This document shows positions 25,874-34,897 of a stretch of 64,000 nucleotides of DNA, piece after piece (the stretch's first letter is position 1; every line of letters begins with the position of its first letter). The notes beneath the pieces were generated by a model. It saw only the letters and a program-made list of their open reading frames with translations, had not been told where the DNA came from and made no database searches. Source of the DNA: Candidatus Paraluminiphilus aquimaris (GTDB taxonomy: Bacteria > Pseudomonadota > Gammaproteobacteria > Pseudomonadales > Halieaceae); the NCBI RefSeq assembly GCF_026230195.1, contig NZ_CP036501.1:496001-560000 (forward strand). Direction: 5' to 3'. The position numbers and the translations under genes are program-made.

Positions 25874-26923
25874 TCAATTCGCACTAGTTTGCTTAATAGA
25901 TGCCTGATCATCGCTAAATTTCGACATAGCGATGGCGATATCTACCATTCGATTTGCAAATGCCCACTCATTATCGAACCAGAGCATTAATTTGATGAGC
26001 TGCCCCCCACTGACCTGTGTCTGAGTCGTGTCTACAACACAAGAAGCATCCATGCCGAGGAAATCACAAGAGGCCAGCGGCTCTTCATTCACAGATAAGA
26101 CGCCTGAAAACGACTGACTCGCTTCCTTTATTATCCGATTGACGTCAGCGGCACTTGTGGCCGTATCAACCGCCAGCACAACGTCCAGCGAGGAAACATT
26201 GAGTGTCGGCACGCGTAGCGCACGCGCCTGTATTTTTTCACCAAGGTGCGGCAAAAAACGCTCTACGCCTTGAGCCAGCCCTGTTTCGACTGGAATCACT
26301 GAATTGAAGGCGGCGCGCGTTTTTCTTAAGTCCGTGTGATGGTAAGCATCGATCACCGGCTGGTCGTTCATCGCTGAGTGGATCGTCGTAACAATGCCCG
26401 CGTTAATCCCCAGCGCATCATCCATAATGGAAAGAATCGGCATCAGCGCATTGCTCGTACACGATCCGGCCGACACAACGGTCATACTCGGCCTTAAAAC
26501 ATGCTGATTAAGCCCCCATATAATGGTGGCATCGACGTCTGAGCTTCCCGGCTGTGAAAGGAGCACCCGCTTAACCGAACCGCCAAGGTGCTGAGAAGCC
26601 GCCACTCTATCAAGCTCCCCTCCCGTGCAGTCAATAACAAGATCAACATCCTGAGCACGCCAGAAATCGTGCTCTGAAGATGAGTAATTCATGAGCGGTA
26701 TGGCGCGACCATCAATTTTGATGGCACCGTGATCTACATCCACCTTTAAACCAAAGCGCCCATGCGTTGAGTCATATTTGAGAAGGTGCGCAACAGTTTG
26801 AGGATCGGCAAGCTCATTCGCTGCCGCGATCGTTAGGACTTCTCGGGTGTCCAGGCGTTCAGAAATACGGCGCGCTAACAGACGCCCGATTCTTCCGAGT
26901 CCATTAATCCCAACGCGCGTCAT
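25874..26923 (-). CDS. epd: Erythrose-4-phosphate / glyceraldehyde-3-phosphate dehydrogenase, Epd-like
   Basis: A 349-residue NAD-dependent phosphate dehydrogenase with the Rossmann start VGINGLGRIGRLLAR. Beyond the catalytic Cys it has TTIHSAMNDQPVIDAYHHTD, the Epd type, where GAPDH has HAYTNDQ. The C-terminal WFDNEWAFANRM is shared by both. The Cys motif reads SAGSCTSNA instead of the usual SNASCTTN, with Cys retained. Epd oxidises erythrose-4-phosphate for pyridoxal phosphate synthesis; family and position (tkt-epd-pgk-fba) favour it, but GAPDH activity is possible. The ATG overlaps the tkt stop by one base. Confidence 0.85.
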   Translation of the reverse strand: MTRVGINGLGRIGRLLARRISERLDTREVLTIAAANELADPQTVAHLLKYDSTHGRFGLKVDVDHGAIKIDGRAIPLMNYSSSEHDFWRAQDVDLVIDCTGGELDRVAASQHLGGSVKRVLLSQPGSSDVDATIIWGLNQHVLRPSMTVVSAGSCTSNALMPILSIMDDALGINAGIVTTIHSAMNDQPVIDAYHHTDLRKTRAAFNSVIPVETGLAQGVERFLPHLGEKIQARALRVPTLNVSSLDVVLAVDTATSAADVNRIIKEASQSFSGVLSVNEEPLASCDFLGMDASCVVDTTQTQVSGGQLIKLMLWFDNEWAFANRMVDIAIAMSKFSDDQASIKQTSAN

Positions 26924-28944
26924 TAGCTGAGGATTACGTCCTCAATCGCATCGACGACGTTCTCAACCGTGAATCCAAACTCCTTCATTAACTGCGGGCC
27001 CGGAGCTGACTCACCGAATGAGCTCATACCGACAACGCGACCATCGAGTCCTACATATTTGTACCACCAGTCCATGTGCGAGGCCTCAACGGCTACACGC
27101 GCCAGAATATGGCTTGGTAAAACAGACTCTCGATAAACGGCATCTTGACGCTCAAAAACATCCGCACAAGGCATGGAGACAACACGAACCCCGCGCCCAG
27201 CGGCCGACAGCTTCTCTGCAGCCTCGATCGCGAGAGCAACTTCGGAACCGGTCGCAATCACAATAGCTTCAAGCTCGCCCTGCTCTTCACGAAGGATATA
27301 TCCGCCTCGCCCTACATCAGACACGCGTTCTGCGGCACCCACCTGGTGCGGTAATGTCTGCCGCGAGAAAACGAGTGCCGAAGGACCATCCTCGCGAATA
27401 ATGGCCTGCTTCCAAGCGATGGCTGACTCCACAGCATCGCAGGGGCGCCACGTATCGAGGTTAGGTGTTGAACGCATAGACGCCAACTGCTCCACGGGTT
27501 GGTGAGTGGGGCCGTCCTCTCCCAGGCCAACCGAGTCATGTGTGAACACATAAATAGCACGCTGACGCATCAGTGATGCCATTCGCACGGCATTACGCGC
27601 ATATTCCATGAAGATGAGGAATGTGCCACCGAACGGAATAAAGCCACCGTGAAGTGAAATCCCGTTCATCATCGCTGCCATAGCGAACTCGCGCACACCG
27701 TAATAGATATAATTGCCTTCAGCGTCCGATGCATCCGCGCCCTGAGCCTCAGGCCATAGCGTGAGGTTGGAGCCCGCCAAGTCAGCACTGCCTCCCAACA
27801 ACTCAGGGAGTGTCGGTGCAAGTGCTGCAATCGCCTGCTGAGAGGCTTTTCGAGACGCAACATCGGACTCATTGGCCACACATTGGGCAATAAAATCGTC
27901 TACGCCTCGCATAAATTCTGCTGGCAGCTCACCCTTCATGCGGCGCTCGAATTCACCAGCCAACTCTGGATGTTCTCCACGATATTCTTCTAAGACCGCA
28001 GTCCACGTAGCTTCTGCGCTCACACCTGTGTCGCGAGCATCCCAATGCGCGTAAACATCCTCCGGGATCACAAACGGCTCATGCGGCCAGGCAAGTGCTT
28101 CGCGGGTCAAGCCAATCTCCCCTTCACCCAGCGGCGCTCCATGACATGACTCGGTGCCCTGCTTATTAGGACTTCCCTTACCAATCGTGGTCTTACAACA
28201 AATAATGGTTGGACGAGAGGTCTCCGCAATGGCTGCGTCGATAGCCTGCTCTACCGCCTCTGAGCTATGGCCATCCACATTGGGGATAACATGCCAGCCG
28301 TAGGCTGCGAAGCGCGCAGGTGTGTCATCGGTGAACCAGCCTTCAATCTCTCCGTCAATCGAAATACCGTTGTCATCATAAATGACTGTCAGCTTGCCTA
28401 GACCCAACGTTCCCGCGAGCGAGCAGGCCTCATGGCTAACGCCTTCCATAAGACAGCCATCGCCGACGAAGCACCATGTTCTGTGATCAACGAGAGTGTG
28501 ATCACCTTTATTAAATCTCGCAGCCATGAGCTTCTCAGCCACTGCCATGCCCACAGCATTCGCCAAGCCCTGTCCGAGGGGGCCTGTGGTTGTCTCTACA
28601 CCGGGCGTATAACCGTACTCGGGGTGACCAGGCGTTTTACTGTGAAGCTGTCGAAAATCCTTGATGTCGTCAATGGACAGATCGTAGCCCGTTAAATGCA
28701 ACAGCGAATAAATCAGCATAGAGCCGTGACCATTGGAGAGCACAAAGCGGTCCCGGTCTGCCCAATTTGGATTTTTAGGATTGTGCTTTAGGTACTTCGT
28801 CCACAAAACTTCGGCGATATCGGCCATGCCCATGGGTGCTCCGGGGTGACCGGAATTCGCCTTTTGAACCGCATCCATCGACAGGGCGCGGATGGCGTTA
28901 GCGGCTTGCTGTTGCGTTACGGGTGTGGCGGAGTCTTGTTGCAA
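26923..28944 (-). CDS. tkt: Transketolase
   Basis: A thiamine-diphosphate enzyme of the pentose phosphate pathway, 673 residues. Thiamine-binding segment [18 protein letters not shown]-terminal [15 protein letters not shown] and the central [19 protein letters not shown] are typical. The favoured start is TTG at 28944, seven bases after AAAGAGGA (28952-28959). The longer ATG start at 28986 has no ribosome binding site and would lie almost on the transcription start, because a TATGAT -10-like box (minus strand) is at 28998-29003. It begins the operon that supplies Epd with erythrose-4-phosphate. Confidence 0.95.
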   Translation of the reverse strand: MQQDSATPVTQQQAANAIRALSMDAVQKANSGHPGAPMGMADIAEVLWTKYLKHNPKNPNWADRDRFVLSNGHGSMLIYSLLHLTGYDLSIDDIKDFRQLHSKTPGHPEYGYTPGVETTTGPLGQGLANAVGMAVAEKLMAARFNKGDHTLVDHRTWCFVGDGCLMEGVSHEACSLAGTLGLGKLTVIYDDNGISIDGEIEGWFTDDTPARFAAYGWHVIPNVDGHSSEAVEQAIDAAIAETSRPTIICCKTTIGKGSPNKQGTESCHGAPLGEGEIGLTREALAWPHEPFVIPEDVYAHWDARDTGVSAEATWTAVLEEYRGEHPELAGEFERRMKGELPAEFMRGVDDFIAQCVANESDVASRKASQQAIAALAPTLPELLGGSADLAGSNLTLWPEAQGADASDAEGNYIYYGVREFAMAAMMNGISLHGGFIPFGGTFLIFMEYARNAVRMASLMRQRAIYVFTHDSVGLGEDGPTHQPVEQLASMRSTPNLDTWRPCDAVESAIAWKQAIIREDGPSALVFSRQTLPHQVGAAERVSDVGRGGYILREEQGELEAIVIATGSEVALAIEAAEKLSAAGRGVRVVSMPCADVFERQDAVYRESVLPSHILARVAVEASHMDWWYKYVGLDGRVVGMSSFGESAPGPQLMKEFGFTVENVVDAIEDVILS

Positions 28945-28986
28945 AACGAAGTCCTCTTTAAGGCGTGACAGTTGGGGCGCAATCAT

Positions 28987-29348
28987 CGCACGGATTGATC
29001 ATAAATTCGTGTGTTGTAATGCATTTTGTATTACCTACTTTGTAGTAGCTCGCGACGTCATTGGATTAACCCGTGGCGTTCTAGCCGAGGCCTAATGGGC
29101 TGTTTTCTAAGATTGCTTTTTGGGACTGCTTGTTTTGACTGCGCAGCTACCACCAAGCACGACCTGCCAGCCCATGCACTTAAATAGCAGTACCCCGCTA
29201 ACGGGATGGTGGGTACCAAAGTCGCAAATGCGACGAACAAAGTGCCTTATTTGTTTCATTTTGCGTTGAGTTTTGTTAAAAGCGATGTTGGAAAACCAGA
29301 GTGGGGACTATCGCCTCCGCTCTCCATAAAAAAAGGAGTCGAACTGAG
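28987..29348. other. Divergent intergenic region between tkt and a TonB-dependent receptor
   Basis: About 360 bp with no gene. The tkt side has a possible -10 box at 28998-29003. The receptor side, on the plus strand, has two hairpins: GTACCC (29190-29195) pairing with GGGTAC (29211-29216), with a nested CCCG/CGGG, and GTCGC AAAT GCGAC (29221-29234). A GGAG site before the receptor start and several TTG-rich, TAAAAG-like stretches near 29270-29285 are only weak promoter candidates. Confidence 0.4.
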
Positions 29349-32300
29349 ATGTTCAGATTAAAGCCATTAGCGGCCGCGACTCTTCTGGGGACTTTGTTTT
29401 CAGCGTCTGCTGCGCTAGCCCAAGAAGAGCAACTAGAGTCGTCAACAATAGAAGCTGTTGCGGAAGAGTCCGCCACAGCCGACACAGGATCAGTGGAAGA
29501 AGTCGTAGTAACGGGTTCACGTCTGAGAAGCTCTACGTATTCGAGCGTTTCGCCACTGCAAATTATCGACGCAGAATTCCAGCGTGAGGTCGGTCTGATC
29601 GACGCAACGGATATTCTTCAGAACTCTACGAGTGCTGGTGGTCAGCAAATTGATCTGACCTTTAACGGCTTCGTTTTGGACAACGGTCCAGGTTCGACCA
29701 CCATCAGCCTTCGTGGCCTCGGTGCAAACCGAACGTTAGTTCTTATGAACGGCCGCCGTCTTGCGCCAAGTGGTGTGGAAGGCGCGCCCTCTGCTCCCAA
29801 CATCTCGCTGGTTCCCCAGCTGATGGTTGCTCGCTATGAAAACTTGCTTGACGCAGGTTCTTCGATCTACGGATCTGATGCGATTGCAGGTGCAAGTAAC
29901 ATCATTACCCGTAAAGATTTCGATGGCCTTGAGGTCCAGGTGTTCACAGACACGCCAGACCGAAACGGCGGCGACAGCAGCACAATCGCCGCAGCGTGGG
30001 GCTTCAATACCGATAAAAGCGTATTCGGTATTGGTATCGAGTACGCGGAACAAGACCGTGTCTTGATGTCCGATCGGCCCTGGACCAACCAGTGCACAGG
30101 AAACGTAGAAGTAACTGAAAGCGGCGAGATTCGTCGCCAAGACCAGTACTATGCCAACCTCGGATACCCTGATGTAGGTCAGTGCTCGTCACTGTCACTT
30201 GCAGCACGAACATTCGTTCCAGGAACACCCTTTGGCTCAATTTACTACACTCCCGGAGCCTCTAACGGTGGCTGGGGTAACTTCACTGAGTCAGGCGATC
30301 CCTACACGGGTTTAGCCGCAGACGGTGACGGTGACGGCATTGGTGATATCAACTTCCTGAACTACAACCTCAATGGTGCCCCAAGTGATTTGGCATCGGA
30401 CCTACTTCCCAAGTCCGAGTCAATGAACATTCTGGCCTACGGTGAGACAACGCTCGATGGGGATATGAACATCACCCCTTATTTCGAAGCGATGTACAAC
30501 ACCTATGAGGTAAACCAGAACAGTGGAGAAGGCCAGCTCTTCCCAGAAGTACCTGCGCTGAACCCCTATAACCTTTGTAACCCAAACGCTGAAAATGGCG
30601 TGGATTGCGGTTTAGCATACGATGCTTACCTGACTAACCCAAACATCGTGCAGAACTTCGCAAACTACTACTTAGACGCAGCGAACTGCTTCGGCGTTCC
30701 GGCTCCTTTCTGCTCGCCCGCAACCTTCGGTCTGTTGACCGGCGGCTATGGCGCGGTACCAACGTTGCCGATTGTCTCTGTTAGAGGCGACCGAAACTTG
30801 GTTGATGTGGAGATGGAACAGATGCGCCTCGTAGTGGGTGCTTCAATGGATCTTCCTTTCCTTGACATGGGTTCATTGAGCAACTGGCGTGGTGATTTCT
30901 CAATTGCTTACAACCGCTCTGAAGGTGATTCCGCACGATATGGTGTTCGTGAAGACCGCTTGGAGCTCGCTTTGGGCTATTACTCATCAACCAGCACACC
31001 GTGTGAAAACGACCTGGGCGCAACCCTAGCGTCAGACACTGCAGGCTGTGTTCCAGTCAATATGTACGCGCCATCGCTTTACCCCGTAGGCACCGTTACA
31101 GGTGACTTTGCAACACAGGCTGAGCGTGACTACCTGTTTGACTCTCGTGATTTCAACACGGTTTATGAGCAAACGCTGGTGAGCTTGGTTCTAGATGGTG
31201 ACATCTTCGAAATGCCTGGCGGTGAAATGGCCAAGATGGCTATTGGTTACGAATATCGCAACGACGATATTCAATCCAACCCCGATGCAGTTGCTCGCGA
31301 CGGTCTTTTCTGGGGCTTCTTCTCAGATAAAGGCGCCTTTGGTGATGTCTCCCTCAACGAGGTGTTCGGTGAAATTGAACTCCCGCTGCGCGCTGACATG
31401 CCTCTGCTCAAAGAGCTGACACTTAACGTATCAGGGCGTTTGACTGACCACGACTACTATGGCGAGAACGAGACGGCATCCGTAAAACTAGGCTATCGTC
31501 CAACCGAGCCCTTCTTGCTTCGCGCAACTTGGGGAACGGCCTTCCGTGCACCTAACAACCGCGAACTATTCCTCTTGGGTTCAACAGGCTTTACCAATGT
31601 GAGCGACCCTTGCTACGTGCCTGAATCTGCTATTGGCGGAATTGGTGACGGCGCCGGCGAAGGTGCCTACATTCCTGAGCGAGATCAACGTGATCCGGAG
31701 CTCTTGGCTAACTGCCGTGCAACAGGCGTTGATCCCACTCTGGCAAATAACGGTGGCTTTAACACCTTCAGCACTGAAGTTCAGACGGGCGGAAGCCTGA
31801 CGCTGGATCCAGAGGAATCTGAGTCTTACACATATGGTTTCGCCTACGAGCAAGACTTCAGTAACAAGTTCGACCTCTCGCTGGGTATGACTTACTACTC
31901 TGTGAAGGTAGAAAACACTGTTATTGAGCCTTCTACTAGCTTCATTATCTCCGACTGTCTCTTTGACGAAGCGGGAACGGGTGCTTCGGTCTTCTGTGAG
32001 CGCATTCAGCGTGACCTCTCAGACCCTACCGACCCTCGTATTCAGCTGATGGACCTCGGCTTTATTAACCGTGACTTAGAGCGCGCGCGTGGTATCGACT
32101 ACAACCTCACATACCGTGATGTAATCGATCTAGGTGTACCGGTCGACCTGTCGGTTAACTTGACAGCAAACCGTAACCTCGAGCGTTCACTGACCTACAC
32201 AAATGCTGACGGTTCCATTGATTTTGAGGACTACTCGGGTGAGTGGGGTCTCTCTGAGTGGCGTGCACTGGGTCAAGTTCGTTTGAGCTGGGATCGCTGG

Positions 32301-32654
32301 ACATTCAACTGGCAAACACGCTACCTGGGCGCGGTTTCTCAGGATGTCGATGCCATTGATGCGTTCTCTGACGCGTTTACGGCTTCAGACACTTGCTTGG
32401 GACCACCCGATGATGAGCTTTGCCGTGACTACGGTGAAACTGGAAGCTACATGGTCCACAACGTTTCCATGTTCTACCGTGCGGACAGCTGGACACTCGG
32501 TATGGGCGTAAGAAACCTTGAAGACAAAGCACCACCACTGGCTGACCCCAGTGAAGTAACCGGTGTTAAGTCGAATCCAATTGGCTACGGCTACGACGTC
32601 TTTGGGCGTACGTTCTTCCTGAACGCATCGTACAATTTCGATCTCGGCTTCTAA
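29349..32654 (+). CDS. Large TonB-dependent outer-membrane receptor
   Basis: A 1101-residue receptor with a signal peptide (MFRLKPLAAATLLGTLFSA, then SAALAQ), a TonB-box-like EEVVVTGSRL, a plug domain (ISLRGLGANRTLVLMNGRRLA, then YGSDAIAGASNIITRKDF) and a barrel whose last strand ends in FFLNASYNFDLGF. Substrate classes of such large receptors include peptides, glycans and siderophores. Many Cys pairs occur in the barrel (for example DNDLG-neighbouring PCEND, AGCVP and NLCNPN), which is unusual and may form disulfides in loops. Start is ATG at 29349; a GTG upstream at 29301 is rejected. The next gene is a secreted peptidase. Confidence 0.93.
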   Translation: MFRLKPLAAATLLGTLFSASAALAQEEQLESSTIEAVAEESATADTGSVEEVVVTGSRLRSSTYSSVSPLQIIDAEFQREVGLIDATDILQNSTSAGGQQIDLTFNGFVLDNGPGSTTISLRGLGANRTLVLMNGRRLAPSGVEGAPSAPNISLVPQLMVARYENLLDAGSSIYGSDAIAGASNIITRKDFDGLEVQVFTDTPDRNGGDSSTIAAAWGFNTDKSVFGIGIEYAEQDRVLMSDRPWTNQCTGNVEVTESGEIRRQDQYYANLGYPDVGQCSSLSLAARTFVPGTPFGSIYYTPGASNGGWGNFTESGDPYTGLAADGDGDGIGDINFLNYNLNGAPSDLASDLLPKSESMNILAYGETTLDGDMNITPYFEAMYNTYEVNQNSGEGQLFPEVPALNPYNLCNPNAENGVDCGLAYDAYLTNPNIVQNFANYYLDAANCFGVPAPFCSPATFGLLTGGYGAVPTLPIVSVRGDRNLVDVEMEQMRLVVGASMDLPFLDMGSLSNWRGDFSIAYNRSEGDSARYGVREDRLELALGYYSSTSTPCENDLGATLASDTAGCVPVNMYAPSLYPVGTVTGDFATQAERDYLFDSRDFNTVYEQTLVSLVLDGDIFEMPGGEMAKMAIGYEYRNDDIQSNPDAVARDGLFWGFFSDKGAFGDVSLNEVFGEIELPLRADMPLLKELTLNVSGRLTDHDYYGENETASVKLGYRPTEPFLLRATWGTAFRAPNNRELFLLGSTGFTNVSDPCYVPESAIGGIGDGAGEGAYIPERDQRDPELLANCRATGVDPTLANNGGFNTFSTEVQTGGSLTLDPEESESYTYGFAYEQDFSNKFDLSLGMTYYSVKVENTVIEPSTSFIISDCLFDEAGTGASVFCERIQRDLSDPTDPRIQLMDLGFINRDLERARGIDYNLTYRDVIDLGVPVDLSVNLTANRNLERSLTYTNADGSIDFEDYSGEWGLSEWRALGQVRLSWDRWTFNWQTRYLGAVSQDVDAIDAFSDAFTASDTCLGPPDDELCRDYGETGSYMVHNVSMFYRADSWTLGMGVRNLEDKAPPLADPSEVTGVKSNPIGYGYDVFGRTFFLNASYNFDLGF

Positions 32655-32675
32655 AACCAGGTTAATTGTGACAAA

Positions 32676-32701
32676 AGCGCACTTAGGTGCGCTTTTTTTT
32701 T
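32676..32701 (+). terminator. Rho-independent terminator after the receptor gene
   Basis: A 7-bp stem AGCGCAC/GTGCGCT (32676-32682 with 32687-32693), loop TTAG, followed by a run of nine T. It lies between the receptor and the S9 peptidase, so full read-through into the peptidase is limited and the peptidase may depend partly on a promoter of its own. Confidence 0.92.
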
Positions 32702-32746
32702 GTCAAATCGGCTAGCATGTCTCCTATCAGAAAAAGGAGACGTTCT

Positions 32747-34723
32747 ATGTACCGCGCTGGAGGCATCGCCTTACTCTTGTGCCTGCTTGTTACCGAGGTA
32801 ACCGCAGAGCCTTACCCATTAGATTATTGGGCGCGACGTTCCGCCGTCACGGGTGTCTCATTGTCACCTGACGGCTCTAAATTCGCGCTTACGCGAATTC
32901 TCGAGCGTGGTGGCGACCCCATCATCGAGCTCTACGATTCCGACGACCTCTCTAAAAAACCGGTTCGCATTGATTCAAGCCCGTCGGAAATTATGCCCGG
33001 CGTGAGTTGGATCGATGATGACGTATTCTTATTCAGTACGCGCCAGCAAGTGCGCGACATTATTGAAGGCTTTAATCAAGGTGTATACGAATATCAAAAC
33101 GTCAAATACGACAGCTCAAAGAAAAATCCGTTGGGGCGGATTCGCCAAGACTTTTTCAGTGTTGAAGAAGTACTACCGCAAAAGAAAAACAAAATAATTA
33201 TTTCTAGTTCGGAGGATGTATCTGACCGAGCCGGCACCAACACAACGAGATTTAGACCACGTTCCTACTGGGAATACGACCTAAAAACGAATCGTCGCAA
33301 GATGCTCATGCGCGGTAAACTTTCGATGGGTAGAGTGTCATTTAATAGTGATGGCGTAGCCACCCATGCTTCGGGTTTTGATTTCAGAACACGAGATCAA
33401 ACATTCTACTGGCGCCCGAAAGGCACCACAGAGTGGCGAGAGATGTATCGCCTTTCAGACGATAGTTTCGAGCGATTCATACCAATAGTCCCGGACCCTG
33501 TCGCGGAAAATCATTTTTTAGTCTTGGCCCATAATGGGTATGACACGCTAGGCCTTTGGTCTTTCAACGCGGACACTAAAGCGTTTTCTGAAGTGGTTTA
33601 TCGTCGCAATGACGTAGATGTTGCCTTTCCGTTCGCCCACAGTAACCGGCTATCGAATCCCGATGAAGTGGCGGGTATCTCTTGGTGTAAGGACAAATGC
33701 CACCGTGAATTTTTCGACGGGCAGGAGGCCGCGCTTCACCGGCAGCTTGAAACGCTTATACCAAACGCAGATCAAGTACGAATATCCGGGCGCTCACGGG
33801 ACGGCAATACGCTCGTTGTCAGTAATTCAGGCCCTCAGGATCCCGGCACGTATTACCTCATCCGCAATGGACGCGTTTCGAAAATCAGTGGCGCTAAGCC
33901 TTATCTAGAGCATGACCAACTTGCGAAAGTGGAGTACGTGACTTACAAAGCGCGAGATGGCGTGGAGATCAACGGTTACGTGACGGTCCCTAATGGGGAA
34001 GGGCCTTTCCCACTGGTCGTCATGCCCCACGGTGGGCCCTATGTATCAGAGACCGTTGATCGATTTGACGAGTGGTCGCAATTGCTGGCCAACAACGGAT
34101 ACATGGTGCTACAGCCTCAATATCGCGGCTCACAAAAGTACGGTTTGGACTTCTATAAGTCTGCGTTCATCAAGGGCTCTGAGGCGGGCCGTGCGATGCA
34201 AGACGATAAGGACGATGGGGCGCTTTACCTTGTGAAGCAAGGACTCGTGGATCCTAATCGTATGGCAATGTTTGGCTGGTCCTATGGTGGGTATGCGGCG
34301 CTCATTGCCGCCTCGCGTGAAGACCAGATTTACCAATGTGTTATTGCCGGCGCCGCGGTAACAGACCCCGACATGCAACTGGACTACTACCGGTATCGTA
34401 TGGAAGGTGCGCAGAAACTCGAGCAGTTAACGACGTGGGACGGTGCCATATCACCCATGAAAGAAGTGCCGAAAATCAACGTGCCCATGCTGGTTGTGCA
34501 TGGAAGTAATGACCAACGGGTACCACCTGAGCACTTTGACAAGTACGTGGCTGAGCTTGACCGCGCAGGTATTGATTACCAAAAGCTGATCCTAGAGGGC
34601 GCTGATCACTTCTCAAATACGTTGTTTTATAACCACAAAATTGCGCTTTACGAGAAAATGCTCGACTTCTTTAAAAACGATTGCGGGTCTATGTCTGCGG
34701 GTACATCTCTCGCTAACCGTTAA
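32747..34723 (+). CDS. Secreted prolyl-oligopeptidase-family (S9) peptidase
   Basis: A 658-residue enzyme with a signal peptide (MYRAGGIALLLCLLVTEVTA, then EPYPLDYW), a beta-propeller domain, and a C-terminal alpha/beta-hydrolase domain. The triad is visible: Ser in MFGWSYGGYAALI, Asp in LVVHGSNDQRVPPEH and His in EGADHFSN. The start is ATG at 32747, eight bases after AGGAG; upstream in-frame starts fall in the terminator and have no site. Family members cleave short peptides, often after proline or hydrophobic residues. Its place after a receptor suggests it processes imported or exported peptides; the substrate is not known. Confidence 0.88.
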   Translation: MYRAGGIALLLCLLVTEVTAEPYPLDYWARRSAVTGVSLSPDGSKFALTRILERGGDPIIELYDSDDLSKKPVRIDSSPSEIMPGVSWIDDDVFLFSTRQQVRDIIEGFNQGVYEYQNVKYDSSKKNPLGRIRQDFFSVEEVLPQKKNKIIISSSEDVSDRAGTNTTRFRPRSYWEYDLKTNRRKMLMRGKLSMGRVSFNSDGVATHASGFDFRTRDQTFYWRPKGTTEWREMYRLSDDSFERFIPIVPDPVAENHFLVLAHNGYDTLGLWSFNADTKAFSEVVYRRNDVDVAFPFAHSNRLSNPDEVAGISWCKDKCHREFFDGQEAALHRQLETLIPNADQVRISGRSRDGNTLVVSNSGPQDPGTYYLIRNGRVSKISGAKPYLEHDQLAKVEYVTYKARDGVEINGYVTVPNGEGPFPLVVMPHGGPYVSETVDRFDEWSQLLANNGYMVLQPQYRGSQKYGLDFYKSAFIKGSEAGRAMQDDKDDGALYLVKQGLVDPNRMAMFGWSYGGYAALIAASREDQIYQCVIAGAAVTDPDMQLDYYRYRMEGAQKLEQLTTWDGAISPMKEVPKINVPMLVVHGSNDQRVPPEHFDKYVAELDRAGIDYQKLILEGADHFSNTLFYNHKIALYEKMLDFFKNDCGSMSAGTSLANR

Positions 34724-34734
34724 ACCCAAAAAAA

Positions 34735-34814
34735 AGCTCTCAGGTAATAGTTAGAAATGGCCTGCTCGCTCTTATAGAACCGAACTTCAAAGCCCTCTAC
34801 CTGAGGGCTTTTTA
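34735..34814. terminator. Overlapping bidirectional terminator structures
   Basis: On the plus strand AAAGCCCTC (34789-34797) pairs with GAGGGCTTT (34803-34811) and is followed by TTATT, ending the peptidase transcript. A second pairing links AGCTCTCAGGTA (34735-34746) to TACCTGAGGGCT (34798-34809), with one G-U pair. Read on the minus strand that longer arm is followed by an eight-U tract and can terminate serA. The two pairings exclude each other. Confidence 0.75.
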
Positions 34815-34897
34815 TTGTCTACACTTCTCTTATCGATGCTCCCTAAAGCCTGCACTCGACAATCGAAAGCGCAAAAAACGTGGGCGTTCAGTCTCAG

